Shown here one piece after another: positions 23,026-32,497 of a DNA stretch of 64,000 nt (position 1 is its first letter; the number at the start of each line of letters is the position of its first letter). Source of the stretch: Geothrix sp. SG200 (GTDB taxonomy: Bacteria; Acidobacteriota; Holophagae; Holophagales; Holophagaceae); NCBI RefSeq assembly GCF_022808935.1, contig NZ_JAKZFR010000002.1, forward strand, positions 372,001-436,000. The letters are read 5' to 3'. The position numbers and the translations under genes were made by a program. The notes under the pieces were generated by a model. That model was not told the origin of the DNA. It saw only the letters and a list, made by a program, of their open reading frames with translations, and did not search any database.

Positions 23026-25467
23026 ATGCATCCGCCAGGGGAACCCCAGGATCCCGCCGAGGCCCTGGCCTTGGTACGCCGCTACCTGAACGCCACCTAC
23101 CGCATCGCAGAGGCGGCGCTTCGCGCCACCGACCTCCAGGAGATCTACGCACGGGTCCACACCATCGTGCGGGACCTCATGCCGGCCGAGAACCTGTACT
23201 TCGCCCTGTGGGACAAGCCCTCCGACACCGTCTCCTTCCCCTATTTCGTGGACGCGCAGGACCCCAAACCCGAGCCGAGGCGGCTTCGGCGAGGGCTCAC
23301 GGAGTACGTACTCCGCACGGAGCAGCCCCTGCTTCTGGACACGGAAGTCCTCCGGGGACTGGAGGCCTCCATGGCGGTGGAGCCGTTCGGGACAGATTTC
23401 CTGGATTGGCTGGGGGTGCCTCTGGTGGGCAGCGAGGGTGTGTTCGGCGTCCTGGCCATCCAGATCTACGAAGGCGACCGGAGGTACACCCCGGAAGAGC
23501 GGGATCTGCTGGTCTATGTGTCCGGCCAGGTGGCCATGGCCATCGAGCGGAGGTCCGCCGAGGACGCCCTCCGCGTCAGCGGCGAGAAATTCACCAAGGT
23601 CTTCCAGGCCAGCCCGGACGCCATCAACCTGACCAGCCTGGACGATGGCACTTACCTGGACATCAGCGACGGCTTCACGCGCCTCACGGGGTGGACGCGG
23701 GAGGAGACCCTGGGCCGGACCGCCCTGGACCTGATGGTCTGGGCCCAGCCCGAGGACCGGAAACGGGCCGTACGCCTCATCCGCGACCACGGGGAGTTCA
23801 CGGGCCTCGAGGCCCCCTTCCGCCGCAAGGACGGCAGCCTCCTCACGGGCCTCATGTCCGGAAAGATCATGGAGGTGGATGGCACGCCCTGCCTGCTCTC
23901 CATCACCCGGGACATCTCGGATCGCAAGGCCGTCGAGCAGGCGCTCCAGGCGGAGCGCGGACTCTTCGTGGGCGGACCCGTGATGGTGGTGCGCTGGCGC
24001 GCCGCCGAGGGGTGGCCGGTGGACTACGTGTCCCCCAACGTCCAGGCCATCCTGGGGTACACCCCGGAGGACCTCGTCAGCGGCCGGGTTCCCTACAACA
24101 GCCTGGTGCATCCCGATGAGGTGGAGGCCATCCACCTGGCCGCGGCGGCCTTCAGGGCCCGGGGCCAGACCCACTACGAGCAGCAATACCAGCTGCGGAC
24201 GGCTGCCGGGGAATACCGGTGGTTCTACGACTTCAGCACCTCGGTGGCCGGGCAGGGGTCGGACCCCGGCTACCACCTGGGTTACCTCCTCGACATCACG
24301 GACCGCCGGCGCGCCGAGGAGGCGCTGCGCCAGAGCCAGAAGCTGGAGAGCCTGGGCGTGCTGGCGGGAGGCATCGCGCATGACTTCAACAACCTGCTCA
24401 CCGTGGTGTTGGGCAACCTGAACCTCGCCCAGCTCAAGCTCCCCGAAACCGCCCCGGCCCGGCCCTACCTCGCCAACATGGAGGCGGCCATTCTGCGCGC
24501 CACCGAACTCACGAAGCAGATGCTGGCCTACTCGGGACGGGGCCACTTCGAGGTCCGGCCCCACGACCTCAACGCCGTCGTCCAGGACCTCACCCACCTG
24601 CTCGAAGTATCCATCTCCAAGAAGGTCCGCCTCCACCTGGAGCTGGCCGCCGACCTCCCGGCCATCCAAGCCGACGCGGCCCAGTTCCAGCAGGTGATCA
24701 TGAACCTGGTCACCAACGCCTCCGACGCCATAGGCGACCAGGAAGGCACCATCCACATCACCACCTCGGCCCGGGATCTCGACGCCTCGACCCTCCGGAA
24801 CGAGTTCAGGCTCGAGGCTCCCCGACCAGGGCGCCACGTGCTTCTCGAAGTCGAGGACACGGGCTGCGGCATGACGCCCGAGGTGATGGACCGCATCTTC
24901 GATCCCTTCTTCACCACCAAGGCCGCGGGCCGGGGACTCGGTCTCTCCGCCATGCTCGGGATCCTCCGCGGCCACGGCGCCGGCCTGAACATCACCAGTC
25001 AGGTCGGCCGGGGCAGCCGGTTCAGGCTCTGTTTCCCCGCCGCGGACGAAGCCCCCGCTTCCAGGTCCAGGCAGGCCTCGCATCCCGAGCCGGCGCCCTT
25101 CCGGGGGCTCGTGCTCCTCGTGGACGACGAGGAGCAGATCCTCCGGAGCACGGGAACGGCCCTCGATTCACTCGGGTTCCAGGTGCTGGTCGCCCAGGAT
25201 GGCCTCGAGGCCCTGGAGCGATTCCGTGAGCACGGGAAGAACCTTGATCTGGTGATCATGGACCTCACCATGCCCCGCCTGGATGGCCGGGAGGCCTTCC
25301 GGACCATGCGGAACCTGGATCCGACCATCCCCGTGGTCCTCAGCAGTGGGTATTCAGAGCAGGACTCCCTCCAGACGTTCCCCGAAGGCGGACCGACGGG
25401 TTTCCTCCAGAAGCCCTACCAGCTCAAGGACCTGAAGGCCGTCATCCAGAGAGCCCTGGGAAGCTGA
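23026..25467 (+). CDS. Hybrid sensor histidine kinase (GAF-PAS-PAS-HisKA-HATPase-REC)
   Basis: An 813-residue cytoplasmic kinase without transmembrane segments. GAF at about residues 25-175; PAS at 185-305 and 315-430; HisKA with phospho-acceptor His452 in GGIAHDFNNLL; HATPase with N box NLVTNASDA (561-568) and G boxes VEDTGCGM and GRGLGLSAM; C-terminal receiver domain from 693 with Asp746 in LVIMDLTMPRLDG. The HDFNNLL H-box and the kinase-REC order are those of PAS-rich hybrid kinases seen in many soil bacteria. No dedicated response regulator is nearby; signalling presumably passes through the attached receiver. It starts 48 bp after the ABC exporter but lacks a clear ribosome binding site. 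Confidence 0.93.
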   Translation: MHPPGEPQDPAEALALVRRYLNATYRIAEAALRATDLQEIYARVHTIVRDLMPAENLYFALWDKPSDTVSFPYFVDAQDPKPEPRRLRRGLTEYVLRTEQPLLLDTEVLRGLEASMAVEPFGTDFLDWLGVPLVGSEGVFGVLAIQIYEGDRRYTPEERDLLVYVSGQVAMAIERRSAEDALRVSGEKFTKVFQASPDAINLTSLDDGTYLDISDGFTRLTGWTREETLGRTALDLMVWAQPEDRKRAVRLIRDHGEFTGLEAPFRRKDGSLLTGLMSGKIMEVDGTPCLLSITRDISDRKAVEQALQAERGLFVGGPVMVVRWRAAEGWPVDYVSPNVQAILGYTPEDLVSGRVPYNSLVHPDEVEAIHLAAAAFRARGQTHYEQQYQLRTAAGEYRWFYDFSTSVAGQGSDPGYHLGYLLDITDRRRAEEALRQSQKLESLGVLAGGIAHDFNNLLTVVLGNLNLAQLKLPETAPARPYLANMEAAILRATELTKQMLAYSGRGHFEVRPHDLNAVVQDLTHLLEVSISKKVRLHLELAADLPAIQADAAQFQQVIMNLVTNASDAIGDQEGTIHITTSARDLDASTLRNEFRLEAPRPGRHVLLEVEDTGCGMTPEVMDRIFDPFFTTKAAGRGLGLSAMLGILRGHGAGLNITSQVGRGSRFRLCFPAADEAPASRSRQASHPEPAPFRGLVLLVDDEEQILRSTGTALDSLGFQVLVAQDGLEALERFREHGKNLDLVIMDLTMPRLDGREAFRTMRNLDPTIPVVLSSGYSEQDSLQTFPEGGPTGFLQKPYQLKDLKAVIQRALGS

Positions 25468-25505
25468 GACGCATCCCAAGCTAAACTGGTCGGCTGGAGA
25501 TCCTC

Positions 25506-26768
25506 ATGCCGTCTTCCAAGCGCGCCAGGCTGGCCATCTTTCTCACCGTGTTCACCGACCTCCTGGGTTTCGGCATCGTCATCCCGATCCTGCCCCTCTA
25601 TGCCAAGGAGATCGCGGACCACCCCAGCGCCTGGATGGAGGGCGTCAACCATTTCCTCGGCCTCGGCGGCACGGGCACGACACCGGGAGCCTTCTGGGCT
25701 GGTGTAGGCTTCCTCAGCTTCAGCCTCATGCAATTCATCGCTTCGCCCATCCTGGGCCGCACCTCGGACAAGGTGGGGCGAAAGCCCGTGCTGTGGATGA
25801 GCCTGGTGGGGTCGGCCATCGGCTACCTGATGCTGGCCCTCACCAGCCGCTTCGAGTGGATGCTGGCGGCGCGCATCCTGGATGGCATCACCGGCGGCAA
25901 CATCTCAGTGGCCCAGGCGGCCATGGCGGACAGTTCGGCCCCGGAGGAGCGCTCCAAGGCCATGGGCATGATCGGCGCCGCGTTCGGCTTGGGCTTCGTG
26001 CTGGGCCCCGCCATGGCCGGCATCCTCAGCGGCAGCGCCTTCGGGCATCACCTGCTCGCGACCCGCGGCTGGCACCTGCCCTTCTTCGTGGCGGCGGGTC
26101 TGTCCCTGACCGCCTCTCTCCTGGTGGCCCTGTGGGTTCCCGAGACCCTCGACCATGCTGCGCGGGCACGCTCCCGCGAGACCCGCGGCCATGCCCTGGT
26201 GAAGGCCTTCAAGCGCCCGGGCATGCCCCAGCTGCTGATCGTGTCCCTGCTCGCGATGGCGGGTTTCTCCATGATGGAGGGGACCTTCGCCCTGCTCGTG
26301 CATGCCCGGTTCGACTTCCACCAGCGGGAGGTGGGCTTCCTCTTCGCCGGCATCGGCATCCTCATGGTGATCTACCAGGGCGGCCTCGTGCGAATGGTCT
26401 CCAAGCGCATCCCCGAGCGGATGGCCCTCATCGCCGGCCTGCTCATCCTGGGCATCACCCTGCCCCTCATGCCCAAGGCCGCCTGGATGTGGCCCTTCGT
26501 GCTGCTGTTCATCCCCCTCTCCTGGGGCAGCGGCATGAGCAACACCGCCGGTTCGGCCCTCGCCAGCCGGCTGACCCCGCCGGAGGACCAGGGCAGCCTC
26601 TTCGGCGTGCTGAACGCCATGACGGGCCTGGGCCGCATCATCGGCCCAGCCGTCGGCACCTTCGCCTTCGCCCGCTGGGGCGGCCAGGCCTCGTACACGG
26701 TGGCCGGCCTCACCATGGGCCTCGCCCTCCTCCTCGCCCTCACCCTCTCCCGCAAGGTGCCCGCATGA
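25506..26768 (+). CDS. MFS transporter (TCR/Tet-like)
   Basis: A 420-residue, 12-helix major facilitator. Motif A is present after helix 2 (GRTSDKVGRKPVLW), and the first helix (LAIFLTVFTDLLGFGIVIPILPLYAKEI) is the classic start of TetA-like and other multidrug or drug:H+ antiporters. An extended first periplasmic loop of about 30 residues (HPSAWMEGVNHFLGLGGTGTTP) is unusual. RBS GGAG precedes ATG 25506. The stop overlaps the start of hutH (ATGA), so the two are translated together; transport of histidine or urocanate is possible, though the sequence itself looks like an efflux pump. Confidence 0.88.
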   Translation: MPSSKRARLAIFLTVFTDLLGFGIVIPILPLYAKEIADHPSAWMEGVNHFLGLGGTGTTPGAFWAGVGFLSFSLMQFIASPILGRTSDKVGRKPVLWMSLVGSAIGYLMLALTSRFEWMLAARILDGITGGNISVAQAAMADSSAPEERSKAMGMIGAAFGLGFVLGPAMAGILSGSAFGHHLLATRGWHLPFFVAAGLSLTASLLVALWVPETLDHAARARSRETRGHALVKAFKRPGMPQLLIVSLLAMAGFSMMEGTFALLVHARFDFHQREVGFLFAGIGILMVIYQGGLVRMVSKRIPERMALIAGLLILGITLPLMPKAAWMWPFVLLFIPLSWGSGMSNTAGSALASRLTPPEDQGSLFGVLNAMTGLGRIIGPAVGTFAFARWGGQASYTVAGLTMGLALLLALTLSRKVPA

Positions 26769-28255
26769 TCCGCCTCGATGGACGCTCTCTCACCGCCACG
26801 CTGCTGACGCGCATCGCCGCCGGCGAGGGCGTCGCCCTCGACGAAGGCGCCTTGGCCCTCGTGACGGAGAACCGGGCCGTGGTGGACCGCATCGTGGCCG
26901 AGGGCCGCACGGTCTATGGCATCAACACGGGCTTCGGCCAGTTCGCCACGGTGGTGATTCCCCCGGACCAGCTCCAGCAGCTCCAGCTCAACCTCGTGCG
27001 CAGCCACGCCGCCGGCGTGGGCGAGCCCCTGCCCAAGGACCAGACCCGGGCCCTCATGGCCGCGCGCATCAACTGCCTGCTGAAGGCCCACAGCGGCATC
27101 CGTCCCGAGCCCATCCGGCTGCTGGCGGAATGCCTCAACCGCGACATCGTGCCCGTGGTGCCCAGCCAGGGCAGCGTGGGCGCCAGCGGCGACCTGGCCC
27201 CCCTGGCCCACATGGCCCTGCTCCTCGTGGGCGAAGGGCTGGCGTGGTCCGGAACAGGGCACATCCCCGGCGGCGAGGCCCTGGCGAAGGCAGGCCTGAA
27301 GCCCGTGACCCTCCAGGCCAAGGAGGGACTCGCCCTCATCAACGGCACCCAGCTCATCACGTCACTGGGCAACCTGGCCGCGGAGAAGTTCGCGCGCCTG
27401 GCGGACCTCGCCGACGAGATCGCGGGCCTCAGCCTGGAGGCCTTGCGCGGCACCCGTGCCGCCTTCGATCCCCGCATCCACGCCGCACGGCCCCACCCGG
27501 GCCAGATCGAGGTGGCCGAGCGCATGAGAGGCATCCTGGGCGCCTCCAGCGAGATCTCGGAAAGCCACAAGGATTGCCACCGCGTGCAGGACGCCTACAG
27601 CCTGCGCTGCATCCCCCAGGTTCACGGCGTGACGCGGGACGCCCTCCAGTTCGCCGGGGCCATCCTCGAGCGAGAACTCAACAGCGCCACGGACAATCCG
27701 ATGATCTTTACAGACACTCAGGAGTCCCGCTCCGGTGGCAACTTCCACGGCCAGTATCCCGCCTTCGCCTGCGATGTCCTCGCCATCGCGGCGGCGGACC
27801 TCGCCAGCATCTCCGAGCGCCGGCAGGAGCGCCTCGTGAACCCGGCCTATTCGGACCTTCCGGCCTTCCTCACCCAGAACGGCGGCCTCGAATCCGGCTT
27901 CATGATGGCCCATGTCACCTCGGCCGCCCTGGTGAGCGAGATGAAGGGCCTGGCGCATCCGGCCTGCGTGGACACCATCCCCACCAGCGCCGGGAAGGAG
28001 GACCATGTCAGCATGGGCCCCATCGCCGCCCGCAAGCTGCTGCGCGCCGTGGACGCCCTCGAGCAGGTGCTGGCCATCGAGGCCCGCATGGCCCTCGAGG
28101 GGCTGCGCATCCTCGGGCTCGCCCCGGCCGCGGGCCTCCAGCCCCTGGTTGCCCGCCTGGCGGAGGCCTGCGCCCCCTGGACCGACCGGGTGATGTTCCA
28201 GGAGATCGACGCCACCCTCGGCGCCCTCCGCGCCCACCAGGACGTCTGCCCATGA
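26765..28255 (+). CDS. hutH: Histidine ammonia-lyase
   Basis: Converts L-histidine to trans-urocanate and ammonia. The 496-residue enzyme carries the MIO-forming tripeptide Ala140-Ser141-Gly142 in GSVGASGDLAPLAH, the catalytic Tyr51 in VYGINTGFG, and the family blocks QDAYSLRC, ERELNSATDNP and QESRSGGNFHG. Length is normal. No hutU, hutI or hutG is in the window, so histidine degradation must be completed elsewhere, or the enzyme serves another purpose. It overlaps the MFS gene in front and the HD-domain gene behind by four bases each (ATGA). Confidence 0.95.
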   Translation: MIRLDGRSLTATLLTRIAAGEGVALDEGALALVTENRAVVDRIVAEGRTVYGINTGFGQFATVVIPPDQLQQLQLNLVRSHAAGVGEPLPKDQTRALMAARINCLLKAHSGIRPEPIRLLAECLNRDIVPVVPSQGSVGASGDLAPLAHMALLLVGEGLAWSGTGHIPGGEALAKAGLKPVTLQAKEGLALINGTQLITSLGNLAAEKFARLADLADEIAGLSLEALRGTRAAFDPRIHAARPHPGQIEVAERMRGILGASSEISESHKDCHRVQDAYSLRCIPQVHGVTRDALQFAGAILERELNSATDNPMIFTDTQESRSGGNFHGQYPAFACDVLAIAAADLASISERRQERLVNPAYSDLPAFLTQNGGLESGFMMAHVTSAALVSEMKGLAHPACVDTIPTSAGKEDHVSMGPIAARKLLRAVDALEQVLAIEARMALEGLRILGLAPAAGLQPLVARLAEACAPWTDRVMFQEIDATLGALRAHQDVCP

Positions 28256-28926
28256 CCACCCCCTGGCGGCCTGCCTGCGAACTGGCGCTCCGGCGTTTCT
28301 CCGATGCCGACGCCATCCGGTTCTGGGGCATCGGCCACCAGGTGAACGGCGAATACCAGCCCATCTTCAACTACCGCTTCGAGCACACCTACGCGGCGGT
28401 GCTCCTGGCCCGGTGGCTGGCGCCCCTGGTGGGCGCGGACCTCGAAGTGGTGGAGTGCGCAGCCTGGCTGCATGACGTGGCCAAGCGGCTCAAGGATCCG
28501 CACGCCAAGGACACCCACGCCCAGGACGCCTCGACCCAAGTGGAGGAGATCCTTTCGGCCACGGACTTCCCGCCGGGGAAGATCCCCGCCGTGCGCCACG
28601 CCATCGAACACCACGTGGGTTTGAAGCTCACGAAGCGGCTGGAGCCCGTGGAGACCGCCTGCCTCTGGGACTGCGACAAGCTGAGCAAGATCGGCGCCGC
28701 GAGCCTCATCCACTTCGGCTGCATCAGCGGCGCCTTCCAGCCCATCACCACGGCGGAGATCCTCCGCCGCGGCGAGGCCTGGCTGGAGCTGGCCCGGGGC
28801 ATCACTGCGAGCTTCAACACGGAGCCGGCCCGCGAAGAGGGCCGGCGCCGCCTGGCCTTCCTGGAGGCCCACTACGCCCAGTTGCGCCGGGAATGGTCCG
28901 ATCCCATGGAGGCGACTCCCCCATGA
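28252..28926 (+). CDS. HD-domain phosphohydrolase-like protein
   Basis: A 224-residue soluble protein with an HD-superfamily metal site: His45 in FEHTYAAVLLARWLA, His74-Asp75 in ECAAWLHDVAKRL, and downstream His residues in AVRHAIEHHVGL and the Asp in WDCDKLSKIG. That order is the H...HD...D pattern of phosphohydrolases that act on nucleotides or phosphate esters. No second domain. It is translationally coupled to hutH; the connection with histidine breakdown is not known. Confidence 0.85.
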   Translation: MTTPWRPACELALRRFSDADAIRFWGIGHQVNGEYQPIFNYRFEHTYAAVLLARWLAPLVGADLEVVECAAWLHDVAKRLKDPHAKDTHAQDASTQVEEILSATDFPPGKIPAVRHAIEHHVGLKLTKRLEPVETACLWDCDKLSKIGAASLIHFGCISGAFQPITTAEILRRGEAWLELARGITASFNTEPAREEGRRRLAFLEAHYAQLRREWSDPMEATPP

Positions 28927-28933
28927 GCCCGAT

Positions 28934-31183
28934 ATGAGCGATGTCCTCCAGCTGGCCCAGAGCCTGGCCGTGGCCTTCCGGTCCCTGCAGATGTACACCG
29001 CGGCCCACCCCCGTTCCAGGGACGCCGTGACCGCTGCCTATGCCACCCTGCAGCAGCAGCTGGAGGAACGCTCGCGGATCCAGTTCGTGGTCTCGGGAAC
29101 GCGGCCCTTCTTCAATGGCGAGGCCCAGGACGACCGCAGCCCGCACCTCGCCGCCCTCGTCCGGCAGGTCACCGAGCGAGGCGTGAGCGGCTTCATCGTC
29201 GAGCGCGGGGTGACGCTGGACGAGTTCGGGGCCTTGGTGGAGGCCCTGGGGACCCGGCCTACCCGGGTCCAGGAGCTGGGCGGGCTCGAGAGCATGCTGC
29301 TGGCTGCGGGCGTGAAGCGCGTCCAGATCACCCAGGTCCGCTACCAGGTGGTGCTGGAGGGCGACGAGGGGGAGGAGCCCGACCGGGAGCTGAACCGCGC
29401 CCCCTCGGTCCAGGCCCCGCCCGTCGAGGATCCGCTGGTGAAGGCCATCCGGGAGGCCCTCCTGTTCTCCCTGCCGATGGGCGCAGGGCCCGGTGCCGCC
29501 GAGGCCGACGAGCTGGCCTTCCTCCAGGACTTCCAGCCCCTCCACCTGGGAGGCCTCGGCGCCCTGGGCACCGAGCTGGGCTTTGGACCGGACCACCCCT
29601 CCGCCGATCAGTTGGACACGCTGCGGGAGGTGCTCTCGGGCCTCGGCCCGGGAACCCTCCTCCGCCTGCTGGCCGGTCTGGGCACCCTCCCCCAGGACCC
29701 CGCCGGGCTCGCCGCCGGGGTTCAGGGCCTGGCAGGGGGCCTCCTGCAGCAGGCGGTGGCCGGGCTGCTCGGCCAGGGGGCCGAGTGGGGGCAGCTGGCG
29801 GGCCCGGTCCAGGGCATCCTGGCCCTGCTGCCGGACAAGGATCAGGTCCGGGGCGGCCTCGGGGACTTCCTTCGGGGCCAGAGGCACGACGCGAACAAGA
29901 TCGGCCTCCTCCTGCGGCGCGTGAACTGGGAGGACCTCAGCCTCGAAGCGAGGCTCGTGAAGGTCCTCGAGGAGGGCTGCCTCTTCGACCTCACCCTGGA
30001 AGAGCGGCTGGCCTTCCTGCGGGAGCTGCTCGACCTCGGCCGGATCGACGACTTCGTCCGCGTGCAGGAGCTGCTCCTGGACGCCCTCCGCCAGGAGCGC
30101 CTGCTGCGCCTGCAGTCCGCCCAGACCCTGGCGGGGATCGCCCGGTGGGCCCACGCTCCGGGCCTGCCCCCGGACATCGAGGCTCCCCTGGCCGAGGGTC
30201 TCAAGGCCAACTTCCCCTGGGAGCCCGATCCTCCGGTCCACCGCTGGACCACCGAGGCCCTGGAGACCCTGCTCCGGGCCCACGTCACCCGGGGCGACCT
30301 CAACCGGGTCCTCTCCGACGTCCGGGAGCTCGAAGGGGCCTGCGCCTTCCTCGACCACCCCCAGCCCTGGCGCCAGGAGGCCTACGACCGGCTGCTGGAG
30401 GCCCTCCGCCGCCCGGGCGTCCTCGACGACGTGGTGGCCCACCTCCACGGCATGGACCGGGCCCACCTCGCCTCGGAGGTCTTCCCCTACCTCGAGTTCA
30501 TCGGCGTCCCCATGGTCCACCACCTGATGACCTACCTGGGCCAGGAGGAGGACCGCGTGAAGCGGGGCCGGCTGGTGGAGGCCATCCGCCAGATGGGCCC
30601 GGCGGCCCTTCCTCCCATCCTCCAGGCGCTGGAATCGCCCACCTGGTACTTGGTGCGGAACGCCCTCACCCTCCTCACGGACGTCGGCGATGCCGGCCTC
30701 CTCCCCGCCATCGCGCCCCTGCTCCGACATCCGGAGCCGCGGGTCCGCCGGGTGGCCATCCGCTCCCTGTGGCGCCTCTGCGGCCCGGCCTCCGAACCGT
30801 ATCTCATCTCCCGCGTGAAGGAGACCGATCCGGGCGCGCTCGAAGAGGTGCTCTTCGCCCTGGGCCAGCTCAAGTCCGTGGCCGGTCTGCCCGCCATCGC
30901 CGAGTTCGCCCAGGACCGCCGCGCCATGGAGAAGCTGCGGATCAAGGCCATCGAGACCCTCGGGGCCATCGGCTCGCCTGAGGCCCAGCCCTCCCTGGCG
31001 GAGCTGGTCCGGCGCCGGGGCTTCTTCACTGGCACGGAATCGGCTCCCGTCCGGCTGGCGGCCGCCCGGGCCCTCGCGGACCTGGGGACACCCGCCGCCG
31101 CAGCGCTCCTGAGAGGCGTCCTCGAATCGGAACCGCGGGGCGAGCTCCGCGAGGCCCTGATAGGGCTGACGGAACAGGTCTGA
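28934..31183 (+). CDS. HEAT-repeat scaffold protein
   Basis: A 749-residue soluble protein. The N-terminal 130 residues (VLQLAQSLAVAFRSLQMYTAAHPRSRDAVTAAY... FFNGEAQDDRS... LVEALGTRP) are a helical module that occurs at the front of bacterial HEAT-repeat and signalling proteins. The C-terminal part (about 540-749) shows classic HEAT/PBS-lyase helix pairs such as LRHPEPRVRRVAIRSLWRL and LRIKAIETLGAIGSPEAQPSLAEL. The middle is helical and leucine-rich. No catalytic motif. It follows the HD gene with a seven-base gap and may act as a partner-binding platform. Confidence 0.75.
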   Translation: MSDVLQLAQSLAVAFRSLQMYTAAHPRSRDAVTAAYATLQQQLEERSRIQFVVSGTRPFFNGEAQDDRSPHLAALVRQVTERGVSGFIVERGVTLDEFGALVEALGTRPTRVQELGGLESMLLAAGVKRVQITQVRYQVVLEGDEGEEPDRELNRAPSVQAPPVEDPLVKAIREALLFSLPMGAGPGAAEADELAFLQDFQPLHLGGLGALGTELGFGPDHPSADQLDTLREVLSGLGPGTLLRLLAGLGTLPQDPAGLAAGVQGLAGGLLQQAVAGLLGQGAEWGQLAGPVQGILALLPDKDQVRGGLGDFLRGQRHDANKIGLLLRRVNWEDLSLEARLVKVLEEGCLFDLTLEERLAFLRELLDLGRIDDFVRVQELLLDALRQERLLRLQSAQTLAGIARWAHAPGLPPDIEAPLAEGLKANFPWEPDPPVHRWTTEALETLLRAHVTRGDLNRVLSDVRELEGACAFLDHPQPWRQEAYDRLLEALRRPGVLDDVVAHLHGMDRAHLASEVFPYLEFIGVPMVHHLMTYLGQEEDRVKRGRLVEAIRQMGPAALPPILQALESPTWYLVRNALTLLTDVGDAGLLPAIAPLLRHPEPRVRRVAIRSLWRLCGPASEPYLISRVKETDPGALEEVLFALGQLKSVAGLPAIAEFAQDRRAMEKLRIKAIETLGAIGSPEAQPSLAELVRRRGFFTGTESAPVRLAAARALADLGTPAAAALLRGVLESEPRGELREALIGLTEQV

Positions 31184-31257
31184 GGGGCGTTCTCGGGCCC
31201 CACGGGCGTGACGGACATCACAGGACATGCGAAAATCGAGGCCTTCGTGGAGCTTCC

Positions 31258-31782
31258 ATGTCCCTGGTCCACCTTGATCCCGGCAAGCAGGCGCCTGAGA
31301 TCGTCAACGCCATCATCGAGATCCCCACGGGCTCCCGGATCAAGTACGAGATCGATCACCACACGGGCCTGGTCCACGTGGACCGGGTGCTGTTCTCGCC
31401 CTTCCACTATCCGGCCGAGTACGGATTCATCCCCGGCACCTTGGCCGAAGACGGCGATCCCGCGGACATCCTCGTGCTCATCAACGGCGCCACCTATCCC
31501 GGCGTGGTGATGCGCGCCCGGCCCATCGGCCTGCTGCGCATGAGGGACGACAAGGGTCTGGATTCGAAGGTCCTGGCCGTGGCGACGGACGACCCCACTT
31601 ATGCCCATGTGACGTCCCGCAGCGACCTGCCCCCGCATTTCCTGCTCGAGGTGGAGCACTTCTTCCTCACCTACAAGGATCTCGAGCGCAAGAGCGTCTC
31701 CAGCGACGGCTGGGGCGGCAAGGACGAGGCCCACGCCTTCGTGCGGGCCGCCATCGAGGCCTTCGACAAGAAGAAGAAGTAG
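31258..31782 (+). CDS. ppa: Inorganic pyrophosphatase (family I)
   Basis: Hydrolyses pyrophosphate and pulls biosynthetic reactions forward. The 174-residue soluble enzyme contains EIPTGSRIKYEIDHHTG, FHYPAEYGFIPGTL and the signature DGDPADILVL with the metal aspartates, then DDPTYAHV and HFFLTYKDLE. ATG 31258 has GGAG upstream. An HAD phosphatase follows after seven bases. Confidence 0.97.
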   Translation: MSLVHLDPGKQAPEIVNAIIEIPTGSRIKYEIDHHTGLVHVDRVLFSPFHYPAEYGFIPGTLAEDGDPADILVLINGATYPGVVMRARPIGLLRMRDDKGLDSKVLAVATDDPTYAHVTSRSDLPPHFLLEVEHFFLTYKDLERKSVSSDGWGGKDEAHAFVRAAIEAFDKKKK

Positions 31783-31789
31783 GGCGCCG

Positions 31790-32497
31790 ATGACCGCTTC
31801 GGAGGAGGCGCCCGGCCTCGTCTGCTTCGACCTGGACGGAACCCTGGTGGACCCCCTGCTGGGCGTCCGCAACTGCCTGCGGAAGACCTGCGACGCGTTC
31901 GGCCTGGTCCTTCCGGACGAGCCCACGGTCCGCGGCTGGATCGGCTTTGGCATGCGCGAGTCCCTGGCCACATTGGAGGGCCTGCAGGATCCGGAGCGGC
32001 TGGAGGAGGCCCTGGACTTCTACTGGGACCGCTACCGGGAGGATGGTGTCTTCGAGCACGAGCTCTACCCCGGCGTCTTCCACCTGCTGCACCGCCTGAA
32101 GCGCCAGGGCCACCGCATCTACATCGTGTCCGCCAAGCCGGCCCTCTTCGCCCGGCGCATCGCCTACCAGTTCGACCTGAACCTCATCTTCGACGACATC
32201 TTCGGCAGCACCCTGAAGGGGCGCTGGCAGCCCAAGACCGACGTGGTGGCGGGTCTGGTGCGCCAGGGCACCCTCTGGCCCGGTGGCGTATTCATCGGCG
32301 ACCGGGGCGTGGACATGATCGCGGCCCGGGACCACGGCCTCGAGGCCATCGGGGTGGGCTGGGGCTACGGCAGCCGGCGGGAGCTGGAGGACGCGGGGGC
32401 CGAGCGCATCTTCGACACGGTGCCGGGACTCGACGCCTGGCTGCGGGAGCGGTTCCCGCAGGCGGAAGTCTTCGACGCCTTCAGCCGTTCGGAGTAG
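31790..32497 (+). CDS. HAD-superfamily hydrolase, phosphoglycolate-phosphatase-like
   Basis: A 235-residue HAD phosphatase. Motif I FDLDGTLVD at the N-terminus holds the nucleophile and acid aspartates. A cap domain occupies about residues 20-90, motif II is IVSAKP, the motif III lysine lies in WQPKTDVV, and motif IV is IGDRGVDMIAA. The layout matches Gph-type C1-cap phosphatases. Substrate not determinable. Co-transcribed with ppa (seven-base gap). The 3' end overlaps the converging LolA-like gene by 17 bases. Confidence 0.9.
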   Translation: MTASEEAPGLVCFDLDGTLVDPLLGVRNCLRKTCDAFGLVLPDEPTVRGWIGFGMRESLATLEGLQDPERLEEALDFYWDRYREDGVFEHELYPGVFHLLHRLKRQGHRIYIVSAKPALFARRIAYQFDLNLIFDDIFGSTLKGRWQPKTDVVAGLVRQGTLWPGGVFIGDRGVDMIAARDHGLEAIGVGWGYGSRRELEDAGAERIFDTVPGLDAWLRERFPQAEVFDAFSRSE

